Positions 1 to 16,844 of a DNA stretch of 64,000 nt are shown in pieces. The notes under the pieces are model-generated. The model had not been told where the DNA came from. It did not search any database and saw only the letters and a program-made list of their open reading frames with translations. The stretch comes from Dirofilaria immitis (taxonomy: Eukaryota; Nematoda; Chromadorea; Rhabditida; Onchocercidae), in assembly GCA_024305405.1 (NCBI GenBank), contig JAKNDB010000087.1:248001-312000 (forward strand), given 5' to 3'. Position numbers and translations under genes: made by a program. The stretch's first letter is position 1. The number at the start of each line of letters is the position of its first letter.

Positions 1-480
1 TATTTTATTATTTAGAATAATTTATAATACTGTAGTTACATTACAGTTATCGCTTGCAATATAAATTTCTTCTTTTCTTCCATACATTATTGTTATAACT
101 TGCAACATAAATTTTTTTCATTTTTTCCTTCCTTTTCCTGCATGTATTTTATTATTATTGCAACAATTTATGATACTGTAGCTGCATTAGAATAACTTGC
201 CTTTTCTGCAATAATAAATTTTATTATTGCTGTAATAATTCGTATTACAGTTACAATTTGCGTTATAGTTATAGCTTGTAATATAATTTCTTTTCCTCTC
301 TCTTTTTCTCTTGCACATATTTTATTATTGCAGAATAATTTATGGTACTGTAGCAGCTATATTACAATTACCGCTTGTAACGCGAATTTTTTCTTTTCTT
401 CCATCTTTTTTCTGCACATATTTTATTATTATTATTGTGACAATTTATGATACTGTAGCTACATTACAGTTATAACTTTT
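1..480. repeat. Degenerate tandem repeat, about 100-170 bp period
   Basis: Four diverged copies of one module are visible. Each holds a T-rich stretch, a TTTTATTATTG core and the phrase ATGATACTGTAGCTGCATTA or a close variant, near positions 26, 170, 343 and 447. Spacing varies from about 104 to 173 bases, so copies carry indels. No reading frame is supported. The window starts inside this array, so its true extent is unknown. Confidence 0.6.
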
Positions 481-4870
<4,390 letters not shown>

Positions 4871-4884
4871 GGTTACCAAATACT

Positions 4885-7800
4885 ATGAAAAACGAACGTT
4901 GTTCAGAAGCTTACCTTCCACAACTATTAGCTTTTGGAAAAAATCATGAATCATATAAAAGGTTAAAAGTCACATTTGTTTCAATTTTTAACTCATTCAA
5001 TTTATTGTTATATCATTTATCCGGAATTAAAAATTATCCATCAATTTTTAACTTGTTTAATTTATTGTTATCATTTATCTAGAACTGAAAATTATTCATT
5101 TATCCGGAATTGAAAATCATTCATTTATCCGGAATTGAAAATCATTCATTTGTCCGGAATTGAAAATTATTTATCTAATAGGTTTTTCGGTGATATGCCT
5201 TCATATTTACCATCAAATCGTTTATGCAAATTGCTTTATTGGACTTGTCGAAGGATACAATTTTGGCTTTGTTTTTATGATAATGGCAAGTTTAGCTTGG
5301 CTTATTATTTCGAATACATCTTATCAATTATTTGACTTATTTACTAGCCTACTAAATGATCTCGCATTCATAACATCAATTATTTCTTGAAAAGAATATA
5401 CATCTCTCGTAATTGATTTCTGAAATTGAAACTATCAAATTTATGAAATTTTGAACAATGAGATTCTGATTCGCTTCTTTCGATCATCAATTAACATTTG
5501 GAATTATTCAAGTTTAAGATTACTTCTGATTCGCTTCATGTGATTATCGATTCTGTTTCGAATTTATCTGCTACCTTAGATAAATTCTCTTCTTCCGATT
5601 ATCGATTATGAATGCGAGAAATATCTGATTCTTGTCAGCATTATTAACAACAATTGAAACCATAGCATTATTAACAACAATGAAACAAAGTTTCATAAAG
5701 GAATAATAATAATAATAATATTGATATTAATAATGATAATAGTAACAATAGTAATGGTGATAATGATAGTGATAATAAGTAGTAAAATTAATAAAACGAA
5801 ACAAGGGTAAATTTTTCAGATATTGAAATAGACATAGAAGATTTATTATCAAATCCATTTAATACACAACCTCCTTCGTTGCATGAATTAATTCGTGAAA
5901 CCGGTTTCAACAAGGAATGGATTATGTTTATGTATCGTAATTTTAAACAGGTGAGAAAGGAAAATTTTATTATTTAAAAATTACGATAATTTAAAATTTA
6001 TTTATTTATTAATTTCAGATTGTTACATTTAAAAATTATTAAATAATTTTTAAAGTAGTAAATATTTTTGTTAATTTCTTTTTCTCTCATAATTATTTCA
6101 ATTTTTATAAAAATAAATAATTGCAAAAAAAGGCAAAACGATAATTTTTAATTGTAAAAGATTAAAAATTTTAATTTAAACTTAAAATTTAAATTTAATA
6201 AAATAATTATTATATTTCCAATTATAAATTTTTCTTTCATTTTTTCATTCTTATTCATTTCCTATTAATTATCGATGCAAAGTTTGTTAAAAAATCAAAC
6301 TTTTTTTTTTTTTTTATAGATTTGTTCAAATGGACGAATGCCATTACAACAATGGAGACGAATATTTCAATTGATATTTCCTAAATCGGTAAATACCGCA
6401 TTTGCTGATCGTATATTTCAGGTTATTGCTGCTAGCAAAACTCGTAAACATATTACTTTTGAGGTATTTTTCTCTGTAACACATTATTTTTTTACTATTT
6501 CATACAAAAATTATTTATCATAAGTGATAAATCAGATAATTAATTAATCATAAGTGATAATTCAGATAATTAATTAATCATAAGTGATAATATAATTCAG
6601 ATATTATTTAGATAAAATAAAACTAATTGTTAATCAGAAGTGATAATTTAGATATTATTCGAATTAAATAAAATTAATTATCAATCATAAGTGATAATTT
6701 AGGTATCATTTAAATAAAATAAAATTAATTATTAATTATAAGCGATATTTCAGATATCATTTAGATTGACCAAAATTAATTGTTAATCATAAATGATAAT
6801 TTATGTATCATTTAGATAAGGTATAATTAATTATTAATCATAAGTGATAATTTAGGTATTTTAGATTTGGATTAAACAAAATTATTTACTAATTGAAATA
6901 TTAGTTAAGTATTAATTAAAGAATTATTTTAATTGAATAAAAATCATTTGCATACTTAAGCACTTATATATTTGAGTATATTTGAATTTGTCTTTTTCGT
7001 TCTTATTCATCAAATTATTATAATAAGATTATTTGTATATTTGAAATTAAAATAAATTTAAATTCCAATTTTTGTCCTTTTCAGGAATTAATATTATGCT
7101 TACATCGAATAAGTGAATGTTACTGTAGTTATGCATCAACAAGTTCTCAAACTTCATCAATCTATTCGTCAGGCATAGCAAAATTTGTTTTCCTATTAAT
7201 GGAACCAAATGATCAAGTTAGCTTTTTTTTTATTTTTGTCATATTCAATTAAAATTAATTATATCATTTATTTCATTTCCATTTTAATTAATCGATTAAT
7301 TAATTAATTAATTATTTATTAATTTGATTTTTTTTCTTTTACATTTTTTATTTGTGTATTTTTGTATTTTCAGAAGCAAATAAATTTGGATATTTTTAAA
7401 GATTATGTTGAAGCAGTGTTTAGTTTAAATATTCCATCGAAAGTTCAATATTCAAATGAATTATTTAGTCAAATGCATATTTCATCGAATAATCATTATA
7501 ATACACCATCGATATCATATCAATTTCCGCCAAATTTTCAACAACATATATTACAATGTTTTAATGTATGTTTATTTATTATTATTAATTATCATTATTT
7601 ATTATAATAATAGTAGTAGTAGTAGTAATAATGATAATAATCGTAGCAATAGTAATAGATAATAACAATAAAGATTAGCAATTACAGTAATAATGATAAT
7701 ATGTGATCCATCAAAGTAATGATATTGAATGTATTAGTAGTGATGATAGTAATAATAGTAATAGGTAATAACAATAAATATTATTAATAATAAAAATAGT

Positions 7801-8780
7801 GATAATATATGATATATCAAAGGAAATGATGTTGAATGTATTAGTAATGATGATTATAATAACAGTAATAGGTAATAACAATAAAGATTAGTAGTAATAA
7901 AAATAGTGATAATATATGATATATCAAAAGAAATGATGTTGAATCAATCAAATCTAAAAATAACAGTAACCGATAAGTAAATAATAATAATAGGTAATAA
8001 AAATAAAGATTAATGATAATAGCAATAGTGATAATATATGATATATTAAAGAAAATGATATTGGATCAATTTTAAAAATAACAATAACGATTAAGTTAAT
8101 AATAATTAATGATAATAATAATAACAGTGGTGATAATGATAATAATAATAATAATAGTAGGTAGTAAAAATAAATGTTAGTGATAGTAATAATAATGATA
8201 ATATATTATATATCAAAAGAAATTGATGCTGGATTTAATCAATAAATAACCATACATTGTAGCGTCTTAAGATAAGCGTATTTACTATTAAATATTATCA
8301 TTATTTAATGATATTAATTTAAATGATAATTAGCAACAATAATAGCAGCAGTGATAAAAATAAAACAATAGAAATAATGTCGAATAATAATAATATTGAT
8401 AGTAATGATGATTAATAATAATAGTAATAATGGTAATAAATAGTTGATAATCGTAATAATGTTGAGATAAATTTGATAATGATTAAACAAAACGATGATT
8501 GTTATAATCTTTATAAAAATATATTATATTATTATTTGCATTAATTCATTTTTTGTTTTATTATTACTTTTCATTCCATTCATTGTTTATTTATATTTTT
8601 AAAAAGTTTTTGTTTTTTTTTTAATAAAATTTATTTTTAATAATATTATGAAATGATTAAATTTAGAATATGGATATGGATAATGATGGATTTATAAATG
8701 TGGAAGATGTTGAAAGAATATTAACAATCAAATGTGATAAGATAAGACTTTTTAAAGAAGCACATCTTTTGCATTCATAA
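4885..8780 (+). CDS. Divergent neuronal calcium sensor / KChIP-like EF-hand protein
   Basis: Solid exons: 5820-5950, 6320-6463, 7085-7216, 7374-7565 and 8667-8780 (stop TAA), all joined in phase with GT-AG borders. A likely 5' exon is 4885-4961, followed by a tentative exon from 5182 (phase fits the first exon, but I could not join it cleanly to 5820). The protein has the N-terminal layout of the NCS/KChIP family: a GFNKEWIMFMYRNFKQ helix, then the calcium-dead first EF-hand (ICSNG in place of CPxG), FPKS...FADRIFQVI, and a last EF-hand with loop DMDNDGFINVED. Only that last loop is canonical; the second (AASKTRKHITFE) and third (MEPNDQKQINLD) lack the usual acidic ligands. It probably acts as a cytosolic or membrane-associated calcium-regulated partner; the partner is unknown. 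AATAAA at 8993-8998 is a candidate polyadenylation signal. Confidence 0.7.
4998..5175. repeat. 25-bp tandem repeat in the EF-hand gene 5' region
   Basis: Copies of TTCATTTATCCGGAATTGAA plus five bases follow each other from about 5090 to 5175, with degenerate copies from 5015. They lie between the first two proposed exons and look intronic. Confidence 0.6.
6523..6880. repeat. Intronic repeat with AATCATAAGTGATAATT core
   Basis: Six or more diverged copies of a module holding TTAATCATAAGTGATAATT and then AGATATCATTTAGAT lie in the intron between 6463 and 7085 of the EF-hand gene. Period is irregular, about 30-65 bases. No coding potential. Confidence 0.6.
7566..8666. repeat. Last intron of EF-hand gene, AAT/AGT-rich with ~110-bp repeats
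   Basis: The 1.1-kb intron is almost entirely AAT, AGT and GAT trinucleotide-like sequence. It contains four or five copies of a longer module with GATAATATATGATATATC followed by AAAGAAATGATGTTGAAT (near 7690, 7800, 7905, 8030 and 8195). It carries no supported exon. Confidence 0.6.
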
Positions 8781-11700
8781 TACTGATAATGAATTTTGAA
8801 AAAAAAGAAAAAAGAAAAGTTGGAAAAAAATTTTTATCAAATTTAATAGAAATTGAAATTTAGAAAAGGGCAAAAAACAATGAAAATTTTTTTCATTCAT
8901 ATAATATTATATTAATTATTTCATTTTTTATTTTTGTATTTGTATAAAATAATTTATATTTAATATTTAAATACCTTAGTTTATATTAAAAAAATAAATT
9001 TGAATTTTATAAATTGAATTAATTATATAAGTAAATTATTGCGTATAATTTTGCAAATTTTTCAGTACCGTATATATACATCTATACGGTATTGAATATA
9101 TTTATACGGTATTGAATGCATATATGAATACGGTATTGTTTTTATTATTTACTTTTTTCGTTTTTTTTCTCTCTTCCTCCTTATTTAATTAAAATAATTA
9201 ATCATTAATTTCGTATTTGTATCTAATTATTGATATGAATTAAAAAAATAAATGAACAATTTGACTGATAATTTTTTTCTCTCTTAATTTTTCATTTTTA
9301 TTTTAAAAATTATTATTCTTATCACTATTATTGTCATTATCATCATTGTTAGTTAGCCATTATATAACAACAAATTATTAAACAGTGATGAATGATAATA
9401 ATGATGATGATGATAATAATGAGTGATAAGGATGATAATACGAATAAAAATTCCTAAACATTGATAAATTTAGAAATAGAAAGTTAAAATTAAATCAAAC
9501 AGGGAACTAATTTTTATATTCAAAACAATACATCGCATTCCATCGATCAATATTCGATCATAACCGTATCAAATTATATCAATTTTTTTTGATCCGAAAT
9601 GATTCATGCTAATGATATACAAGTTATACAATTTCAAATTTTTCACAATTTAAATTATTTTTGATTAATTAAAATTTATTTAATAAATTAACAAATTTCT
9701 TATCCAATTGTTGCTTATAAATTAATAAACTCAGGAAAATATGTATTAGATATTTCGATTTATTCGATATTTATGTATTTATGTATTTGTATATTTGTAT
9801 ATAAAATATATTTGATATCTCTATCGATTTAAATAACTTGTTCATTGTTGACATTCAAACAAAACGACACGATGTATAATAGAGAAATGTTGAAGTAAAA
9901 ATTATTTGAAGTATTTTATTTAACTAATATTCTCCTACATCGCTTCTATATTCATCGAGAATAAATCTTTTATCATTTTTATTTAACAAAAATGATAAGG
10001 ATCGCAGAAGTAAAATTTAAAAATAATTATCATATTATTTTTATCATCTTTGTTAAATTTGATTGTTATTTGAATAATTTTTTATCTCATTTTTTAAATC
10101 GAAAAAAAATGAAAAAGCAAACAAAGAAAAAAATTTGTCGTTAACAAAATAAGAATGAAATAATTTGATAGAAATTATTGATATATATTTAATTTAATTA
10201 TCATTATTATCATTGCTGATACAATCATTTTAATATTTTACTTAAATATGAATATTTTAACAAATTTCCTTCAAATACATTTATTTGATATGATATTATA
10301 TTATCGTACATATTTTGACTTTAATATTTTACAGTAATATTTGTGAGATTATCACAATAATCTTTCTAGATTACAATTCATTTGACTGCAATCAACATTT
10401 TACAGTAATAACTATGAAATTACTTTAACGATCTCTCCTGTTACATCTATCTGATTACGATATTGCATTACCGTATTCTTTTAAATGTTTACAGCAATAA
10501 AAATCGTAAGTGATCTTAATGATTAATATATTATTTCGTTGGAACTTCAACAAAAAAAAATTTTCTCATTTTTTTCTTTTTTCTATTATTGCTAATTTTT
10601 CAATTCTTTTTTCCTTTCTCATTTTCTGAAATACAAATCATCTAAATAAATTTTTGCAATTATCGATGAATAATTTATTTTATTCTATTATTCGAAATAA
10701 AATGTTATGTTTAACATAAGTTATCAGTTAGGTAAAAGCATGATTCATATATCATATATTATCAATTTATCATTATTTTTTGAAATCAAATTAATGTCAT
10801 TATAGATAAAAAAATTCCAATATTATTTCAGTAGTGATATCAATCATATGTACTCGATCACTAGATAAAAGAGTGATTCATATATCATATATTAGTAATT
10901 AATCATTATTTATGAAATAGTGATATCAATCATATGTACTCGATCATTAGATAAAAGCGTGATTCATATATCATATATTAGCAATTAATCATTATTCATT
11001 CGAAATCAAATTAATGCCATTATAGATAAAGAAATTATTCTGATGGTGATATCGATCTCGACTATTAGATAACAGATATACTCGATCACTGGATAAAAAC
11101 ATGATTCATATATCATATATTATCAATTTATCTTTATTCATTGGAAATCAAATTAATGTCATTATAGAAAAGAAATTCCAATATTATTATCATTATATTT
11201 TAATACTGATATTGATAAATCGATTTTATACATATCAAAATCTGTACTTTTGTTATCCGTAATTTTGATTACATAAGCAGCCAATTGCTTACAATTTCGT
11301 TTGCATACTTCAAAATTTACTTACCATCTTAAACATCATTTCTCAATTATTTATATCATTTCTCTTCCCTTCCTATTTATCCTTCTTCTTACTTTTTATC
11401 TCTATATGATTTGATTATTCTTTAACATTTGTCATATCATCATCATTAATTTTAATGTCATCATACCGTTACATAGCTTTTTGACATACTTCAATTTTTC
11501 ATATTTTTTTTTTTTTTTTTTTTGTAGTACCAACACTTCGAACCAATTTGTTTATTCATTCGTTCGATAGTTTAAACAATCGAATAATTCCTTCGTGTGT
11601 TCGATTAAAAATTTTCATTTTCAAAATTATACCAAATAAAAATAATAAGTATTGATTTTTATTTTAGGATTTATTAAATCTATTCTTATCAATTAAAATT

Positions 11701-12190
11701 ACTTATCATTGTTAATTTATCATTTCTATTTATTAAATTAATATTATTTGATAAAATAAATAAGTAATACATAATAAATTAATCGTTCATTTTTGCTTTC
11801 ATTTTTCCCATATAATTGAGTAATTCGATTTCAATTCAATTTTTGATATAATTATTTGATATAAATAGTTTTTATAATAATAATGATAATAATAAAATCC
11901 AACAAATCAACATGTCGAAATATAAATTTATTAGAAAATTATTTCATATGTTTAATTTATGATAAATTCTCGAGAAAGGAATGCAAATAATTGATGTCGA
12001 GATAATATTGAATTAGCTGAATAAACGAAATATTGAAAATAATTTCAATACTAAACAAGTATATGACGAGAAATGATCATTTCTAAATTGTTACTTATTC
12101 TTTTTTTTCTATAAATGTAAAAAAATATATTTGTTGATTTGTTTTAGCATTTTTAATAAATAAACATATGATTATAAATTGATTCATTGA
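8781..12190. other. Intergenic AT-rich stretch
   Basis: I find no coding exon between the EF-hand gene and the LIM gene. Notable content: three TACGGTATTGAAT repeats near 9063-9140, GAT/AAT-rich sequence near 9385-9440, and the repeat block described separately at 10735-11175. The LIM gene promoter must lie at the right end, but no clear core element stands out from the AT-rich background. Confidence 0.5.
10735..11175. repeat. ~100-bp tandem repeat, four copies
   Basis: Copies of a module with GATAAAAGCGTGATTCATAT, ATCATATATTA and AATCATTATT, then in some copies GAAATCAAATTAATGTCATT, begin near 10735, 10865, 10951 and 11093. The second and third copies share GTGATATCAATCATATGTAC. Non-coding. 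Confidence 0.65.
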
Positions 12191-12640
12191 ATTTTATAAT
12201 AAACAAAATTCATTGATAAATAATATTACTGTATACATGATAATGTGACAGAATAGAAAATAATAAATAATATTACTGTATACATGATAATGTGACAGAA
12301 TAGAAAATAATAAATAATATTACTGTATACATGATAATGTGACAGAATATGAAAATAATAAATAATATTACTGTATACATGATAATGTGACAGAATAGAA
12401 AATAATAAATAATATTACTGTATACATGATAATGTGACAGAATAGAAAATAATAAATAATGTTATTATTGTATACGATAATGCGATAAAATAGAAATAAC
12501 AAGTAATATTACTGTATATGATAATGTGATAAAATAAAAATAACAAATAATATTACTGCATATATAATGGTGATAAAATAGAAAATAATAAATAATATTA
12601 TTATTGTATATGATAATGTGATAAAGTAATGATAAAAAAA
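12190..12640. repeat. 47-bp minisatellite upstream of the LIM gene
   Basis: Unit of about 47 bases containing AATAATATTACTGTATACAT and GATAATGTGACAGAATAGAA. The first five copies (about 12217-12455) are nearly identical and the last three or four decay in both sequence and length. The array ends just before the acceptor at 12653 of the LIM gene, so it occupies the proximal promoter region. Confidence 0.85.
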
Positions 12641-12652
12641 AAGAACTTTTAC

Positions 12653-12654
12653 AG
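12653..12654 (+). promoter_or_regulatory. Likely spliced-leader acceptor of the LIM gene
   Basis: AACTTTTACAG ends here and the ATG follows after only 8 bases (12663). The next in-frame residues already form the first zinc-binding pair, so no upstream coding exon is needed. This spacing suits SL trans-splicing. Confidence 0.55.
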
Positions 12655-12662
12655 CAATAATA

Positions 12663-15211
12663 ATGAAAGAGCCATGTTTTCGATGCAAACGACCAACTTA
12701 TTTTAATGATAAAATTGGCCCATTAAAAGATGGCGTACTATTTCATAAAGTAAGTTAAAAAATAAATATTTGTTTTTGTTTTTTTGTCTTTTTTTTTGAA
12801 AATTTTTTTGTTACCAAATTTTTCTTTGGTAACAAATTGTTTTTTTTTAATTTTAAAAGTGAAAAAAGTATGAATAATTTTTCTAATTATTAAAACTATT
12901 AAAATTTTAAATAAAATTTTATGCTAAATAAATGATTGGAATTATCATTCATGATTGATATGTTGATAATAATAAATCATTTATAAATTATCATTATCAT
13001 TATTATTATTATTACTGATAAATGATGGATTGATTTTATCATTTCAAATATTTTTCATTTTATTCATGAATTATTATTGTTGTTATTATTACGGATAAAT
13101 GATGAATTCATTTTATCGTTTCAGAAATTTTACTTACAAATCATTATTATTATTATTAATATTATTATCATTGTGATTATAATTATTATTACTATGATGA
13201 TTATTATTATCATTGTTATTAATCGTTATTATTTATTATTATTATTATTACGGTTAAATGATAAATTAATTTTATCTCTTCAAATATTTTTCATTTTATT
13301 ATTAATTATCATTATTGTTATTGATGAATGACGAATTAATTTTATCGATTTTAGATAATTCATTTAGAAATCATTATTATTATTATTGCTTAATTTTCTA
13401 GAAGTAATATTAATATTAATAATAATAATATCATTATTGTTATTATGATTACGATTATTACTATTATTATTAATATTGTTATTACTATTACTATTATTAT
13501 TATTATTATTTTGGACGACTGATAAATTTATTATGTCATTTGAAATATTTTTAATTTTATCATTTAATTTTCTAAAATGAATTGCTTCTGATTATTATTT
13601 ATCTTTCCATTTGCAATAATTTAATTTATTATTATCATTCTTTTTTCTATTTATCTTTTTATCTTTTCAATATAGTTTTTATCTAATGTGCCAAATTAGA
13701 TTTTTATTAAAATTAATAAATGAAAAAATATTAAGTTGAAAAATATAATAGTTAATGATAAATGTTGTTAATATTTCATTGATAATGTGGCTGAATATAT
13801 CATTGATATTATTGATATTTTTCTAATCGTTATCACTTAATATATTGTAATTATTATATATTATTCATATCTTTCCAATTTGAACTTATCTTTCCAATTC
13901 AAACTTTTCTTTGCAACTTAGTCTTATCTATTTAATTTAAGCTTGCCTTCACAATTTTAATTTATCTTTGCAATTCAAACTTATCTTTGCAATTCAAACT
14001 TATCTTCGCAATTTAAACTTATTTATCTTTGCAATTCAAACTTATCTTTGCAATTTAAACTTATCTTCACAATTTAAATTTATCTTTGCAGTTTAAATTT
14101 ATCCTTCCAATTCAAACTTTTCCTCGCGACTTAGTCTTACCTATTTAATTTAAGCTTGCCTTCACAATTTAAATTTATCTTTCCAATTTAAACTTATCTT
14201 TGCAATTTGAACTTATCTTTCTAATCTAAACTTATCTTTCCAATTTAAACTTATTTTTGCAATTTAAACTTATTTATTTCTATTCGATAAAAATTTAATT
14301 TAATTACTTTTTCATTTTGTTCAATTTTTATTTATTTTTTTCTTTGCAAATTCATTCGATAATTTTCATTTCTTTAAAAAAATAAATGATAAAATTTCAA
14401 TTTATTTTAAGTAAGTTTAAATGTTTGTTTTAAAAGAAAAAAGTTTAAATGTCTAATTTAATCATCGAAAAATTTCATTTAAATAAAAAATATTTTCTTT
14501 TTCTTTTTAGGGATGTTTCAAATGTTGGATATGTGGATCACGTTTATCATTGAAAACTTATCATAATAATAGAAATGATACACAAGATCTTGAAGTAAAT
14601 GATAATTTATTATATTTACAATTTTTTTTTTTGGAATAATTTAGATATCTTAAAAGTTTTTTTAGGCGGGGAAGGGAGAGGGAAAAAAGAAATCAAATTC
14701 ATTTCTGATTTTAAAATTTATATATTTATAATAATATATGAAAATTTATATAATTTATAAGTAAACAAATTCAAATTAATTTTTTTTTATACAAAAATTT
14801 ATATTTTGATGAAATATTTAGGAAAATAAAAAGGAAATTTATAAAAATTAAATTAAATTTTTCTGATAACATTTTTGAAATTTCATTAAATACATTAAGT
14901 TAAAAATAACTTTTTTCTTTTTTTTTTTTGATAAAAAACCTTTTATTGAATAAATAAACAACGAATGATAAAAAGTTATGAAATGAAAAAAAAGAGGAAA
15001 AAAGATTAAATTTAGAAAAATATTTTCTTAATTGATTGAATTTTAATTAATCAAATTGTTTTATCATAATTGATAATTTTAGGTATATTGTGCTGGACAT
15101 GTACCAACACCTGGACCACATGATCCAATACCACATCGATCCAATCTTTTATATAGTCCAAAAACAAAAGGTGAATATCCGTATAATCTAATGAGGCCAA
15201 CTGGACCATAA
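12663..15211 (+). CDS. Small single-LIM-domain protein (99 aa)
   Basis: Three exons, all phase 0: 12663-12749 (29 codons), 14511-14594 (28 codons) and 15083-15211 (42 codons and TAA). The zinc ligands fit one LIM domain exactly: C5-x2-C8, x19, H28-x2-C31, x2, C34-x2-C37, x22, C60-x2-H63. LIM domains bind proteins, usually at the cytoskeleton or in the nucleus; nothing else in this protein shows where it acts. The 36-residue tail after the domain is rich in Pro, His and Tyr, starting PTPGPHDPIPHR. Introns are 1.76 kb and 0.49 kb and AT-rich. A candidate AATAAA lies at 15295-15300. Start choice: the ATG is two codons before the first ligand pair and follows an acceptor by 8 bases. The exact family member is not recognised. 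Confidence 0.85.
12950..13620. repeat. ATT-rich trinucleotide region in LIM gene intron 1
   Basis: Clusters of ATT/TTA repeats alternate with copies of a longer phrase (GATAAATGATGGATTGATTT and variants with TTATCATTTCAAATATTTTT) near 13015, 13095, 13255 and 13330. It is a degenerate tandem array of about 80-160 bp modules. The frame it opens is hydrophobic low-complexity sequence and not a gene. Confidence 0.6.
13875..14280. repeat. ~20-bp tandem repeat AACTTATCTTTGCAATTCAA
   Basis: About twenty copies of a short unit, AACTTATCTTTGCAATTCAA with C/G/T changes in the middle, fill the second half of LIM gene intron 1. A longer phrase, TTAGTCTTATCTATTTAATT with its flanks, recurs at about 13918 and 14130, hinting at a roughly 210-base secondary period. 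Confidence 0.75.
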
Positions 15212-16844
15212 AAAAAAACAAAACAAAACAAAGTTGGCAATTCAGTCGAATGCAAAAAATGTTAAGTGATAATGGAAGATAAAAAAAAAAAAAGAATAAA
15301 TAAAAGTTTAAAATACAAATATTCGTAGTGATTCATAATTTGTATTATTTCAATTGTTAAGTAAATAAATATGATTTAAAAATAATTCCTAATTGTATTG
15401 TATAAAATGGATAATTAACAAATAGTATTAAAATTATTTACGTAATAAAATAGATTTAAAATATCATTAAATGATTAGATAAAAAGAAAAAATTTAGATT
15501 ATTCTATAAAAATAAAATTATCGAATTTAATATCAATTAATTAATTATTCGTAATCATAATCTTTGATTTTTCAATTCGATATTAATTAACTAATCATTC
15601 GTAATCATGATTTTCGATTATTGAATTTAATCCAAATTAATTAACCATTCGTAATCATAATTTTCGATTTTTCAATTTAATATCAATTAACTAATCGTTT
15701 GTAATCATAATTTTTCATTCGACAAACAATAATGCTAATTATGATTTTCTTTTATTCTAAATTTTATTCATTCCTTTTCTTGTCTTGTAACAATTCAATA
15801 TTTCTATAATTGATATGATTTAAAATTTTTTTGATAAAAGTTTTCTTACAGTACAACAATCAAAATGATGAATGATATGTAAGATTATTTAGAGAATCTC
15901 ATCTATAAATTTTACAATTCAAAAACTAAAGTGATAATTTAAAAATAAAATTAATATTCGGAGAAAAATCAATATATTCCCTATTTTAATATGCATAATA
16001 ATGGATAAAAAGTCAATAATTATCATTATATAATTGATTTAAAAAATATACTATCACATAAAAGTTAATAGTTATTTGAACTAAAATAAATATCAAATTT
16101 TTTCAAATTAACAATCGATAACTATTTTTATAATAGCAAAGAAACAACGATGAAATTTTTTGTCACAAAATCTTTTGAAAACCTAAATTAAAATCTTACA
16201 TTAATAACAAAAATTTTATTTATAATTCTCTTATAAAAATCGTATTGCAAGATGTCAACGTCATGCAATTTTTCCGCAAACATTTCTTCCTTAAAATTTT
16301 TTCTCGATTTTTGAGTACGTTCATGTTGCTAGTACACAAAAATTTCCGATCGAGATTGAATTGACACAGAGCATGCTAAAATTTTTCTTCTTCATTCGAA
16401 ATTCATTCGTAATCTTAGTATCGCTATGTATTATCAACCTGAGTAAAAATCAAATCTAGTCATTTGTCAGAATTTCTTAAGATAAACCTGCCAAGCAGTG
16501 TTGATTGCTATATTGAATGCAGTAAAATGCGACATTGAAAATTATTGATAATTTGGATTCTGCAAAATTTATTCTAGAAAATACATGAATATCCTGAAAA
16601 GTCCTGATATGATACGAAACTTTCATTTCGAAAGATTTATATCAGAATTGATAAAATGATGAACCATTTCAAGAATCCTGTAGCAAAACGTGATAACTGA
16701 TGACTTGAATTCTATATAAAGTTTATTTCAAAAAATATATCAATATCAATTAACAGTAAATGTTCCGCTGGGAAAAAAGAATGTAAGACGAAATATACAG
16801 ATTTCTTTAAATAAAGCAACAGAGTTTTAAACATACAAAAATTA
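15212..16844. other. Convergent intergenic region between LIM and glyoxalase genes
   Basis: The two genes point toward each other here. 15212-15310 is the LIM 3' UTR candidate. 15530-15720 holds three or four copies of a ~65-base repeat with TAATCATAATTTTCGATTTT. 16250-16840 is less AT-extreme but shows no frame I can support. TTTATT at 16722-16727 reads AATAAA on the minus strand and may end the glyoxalase transcript. Confidence 0.5.
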
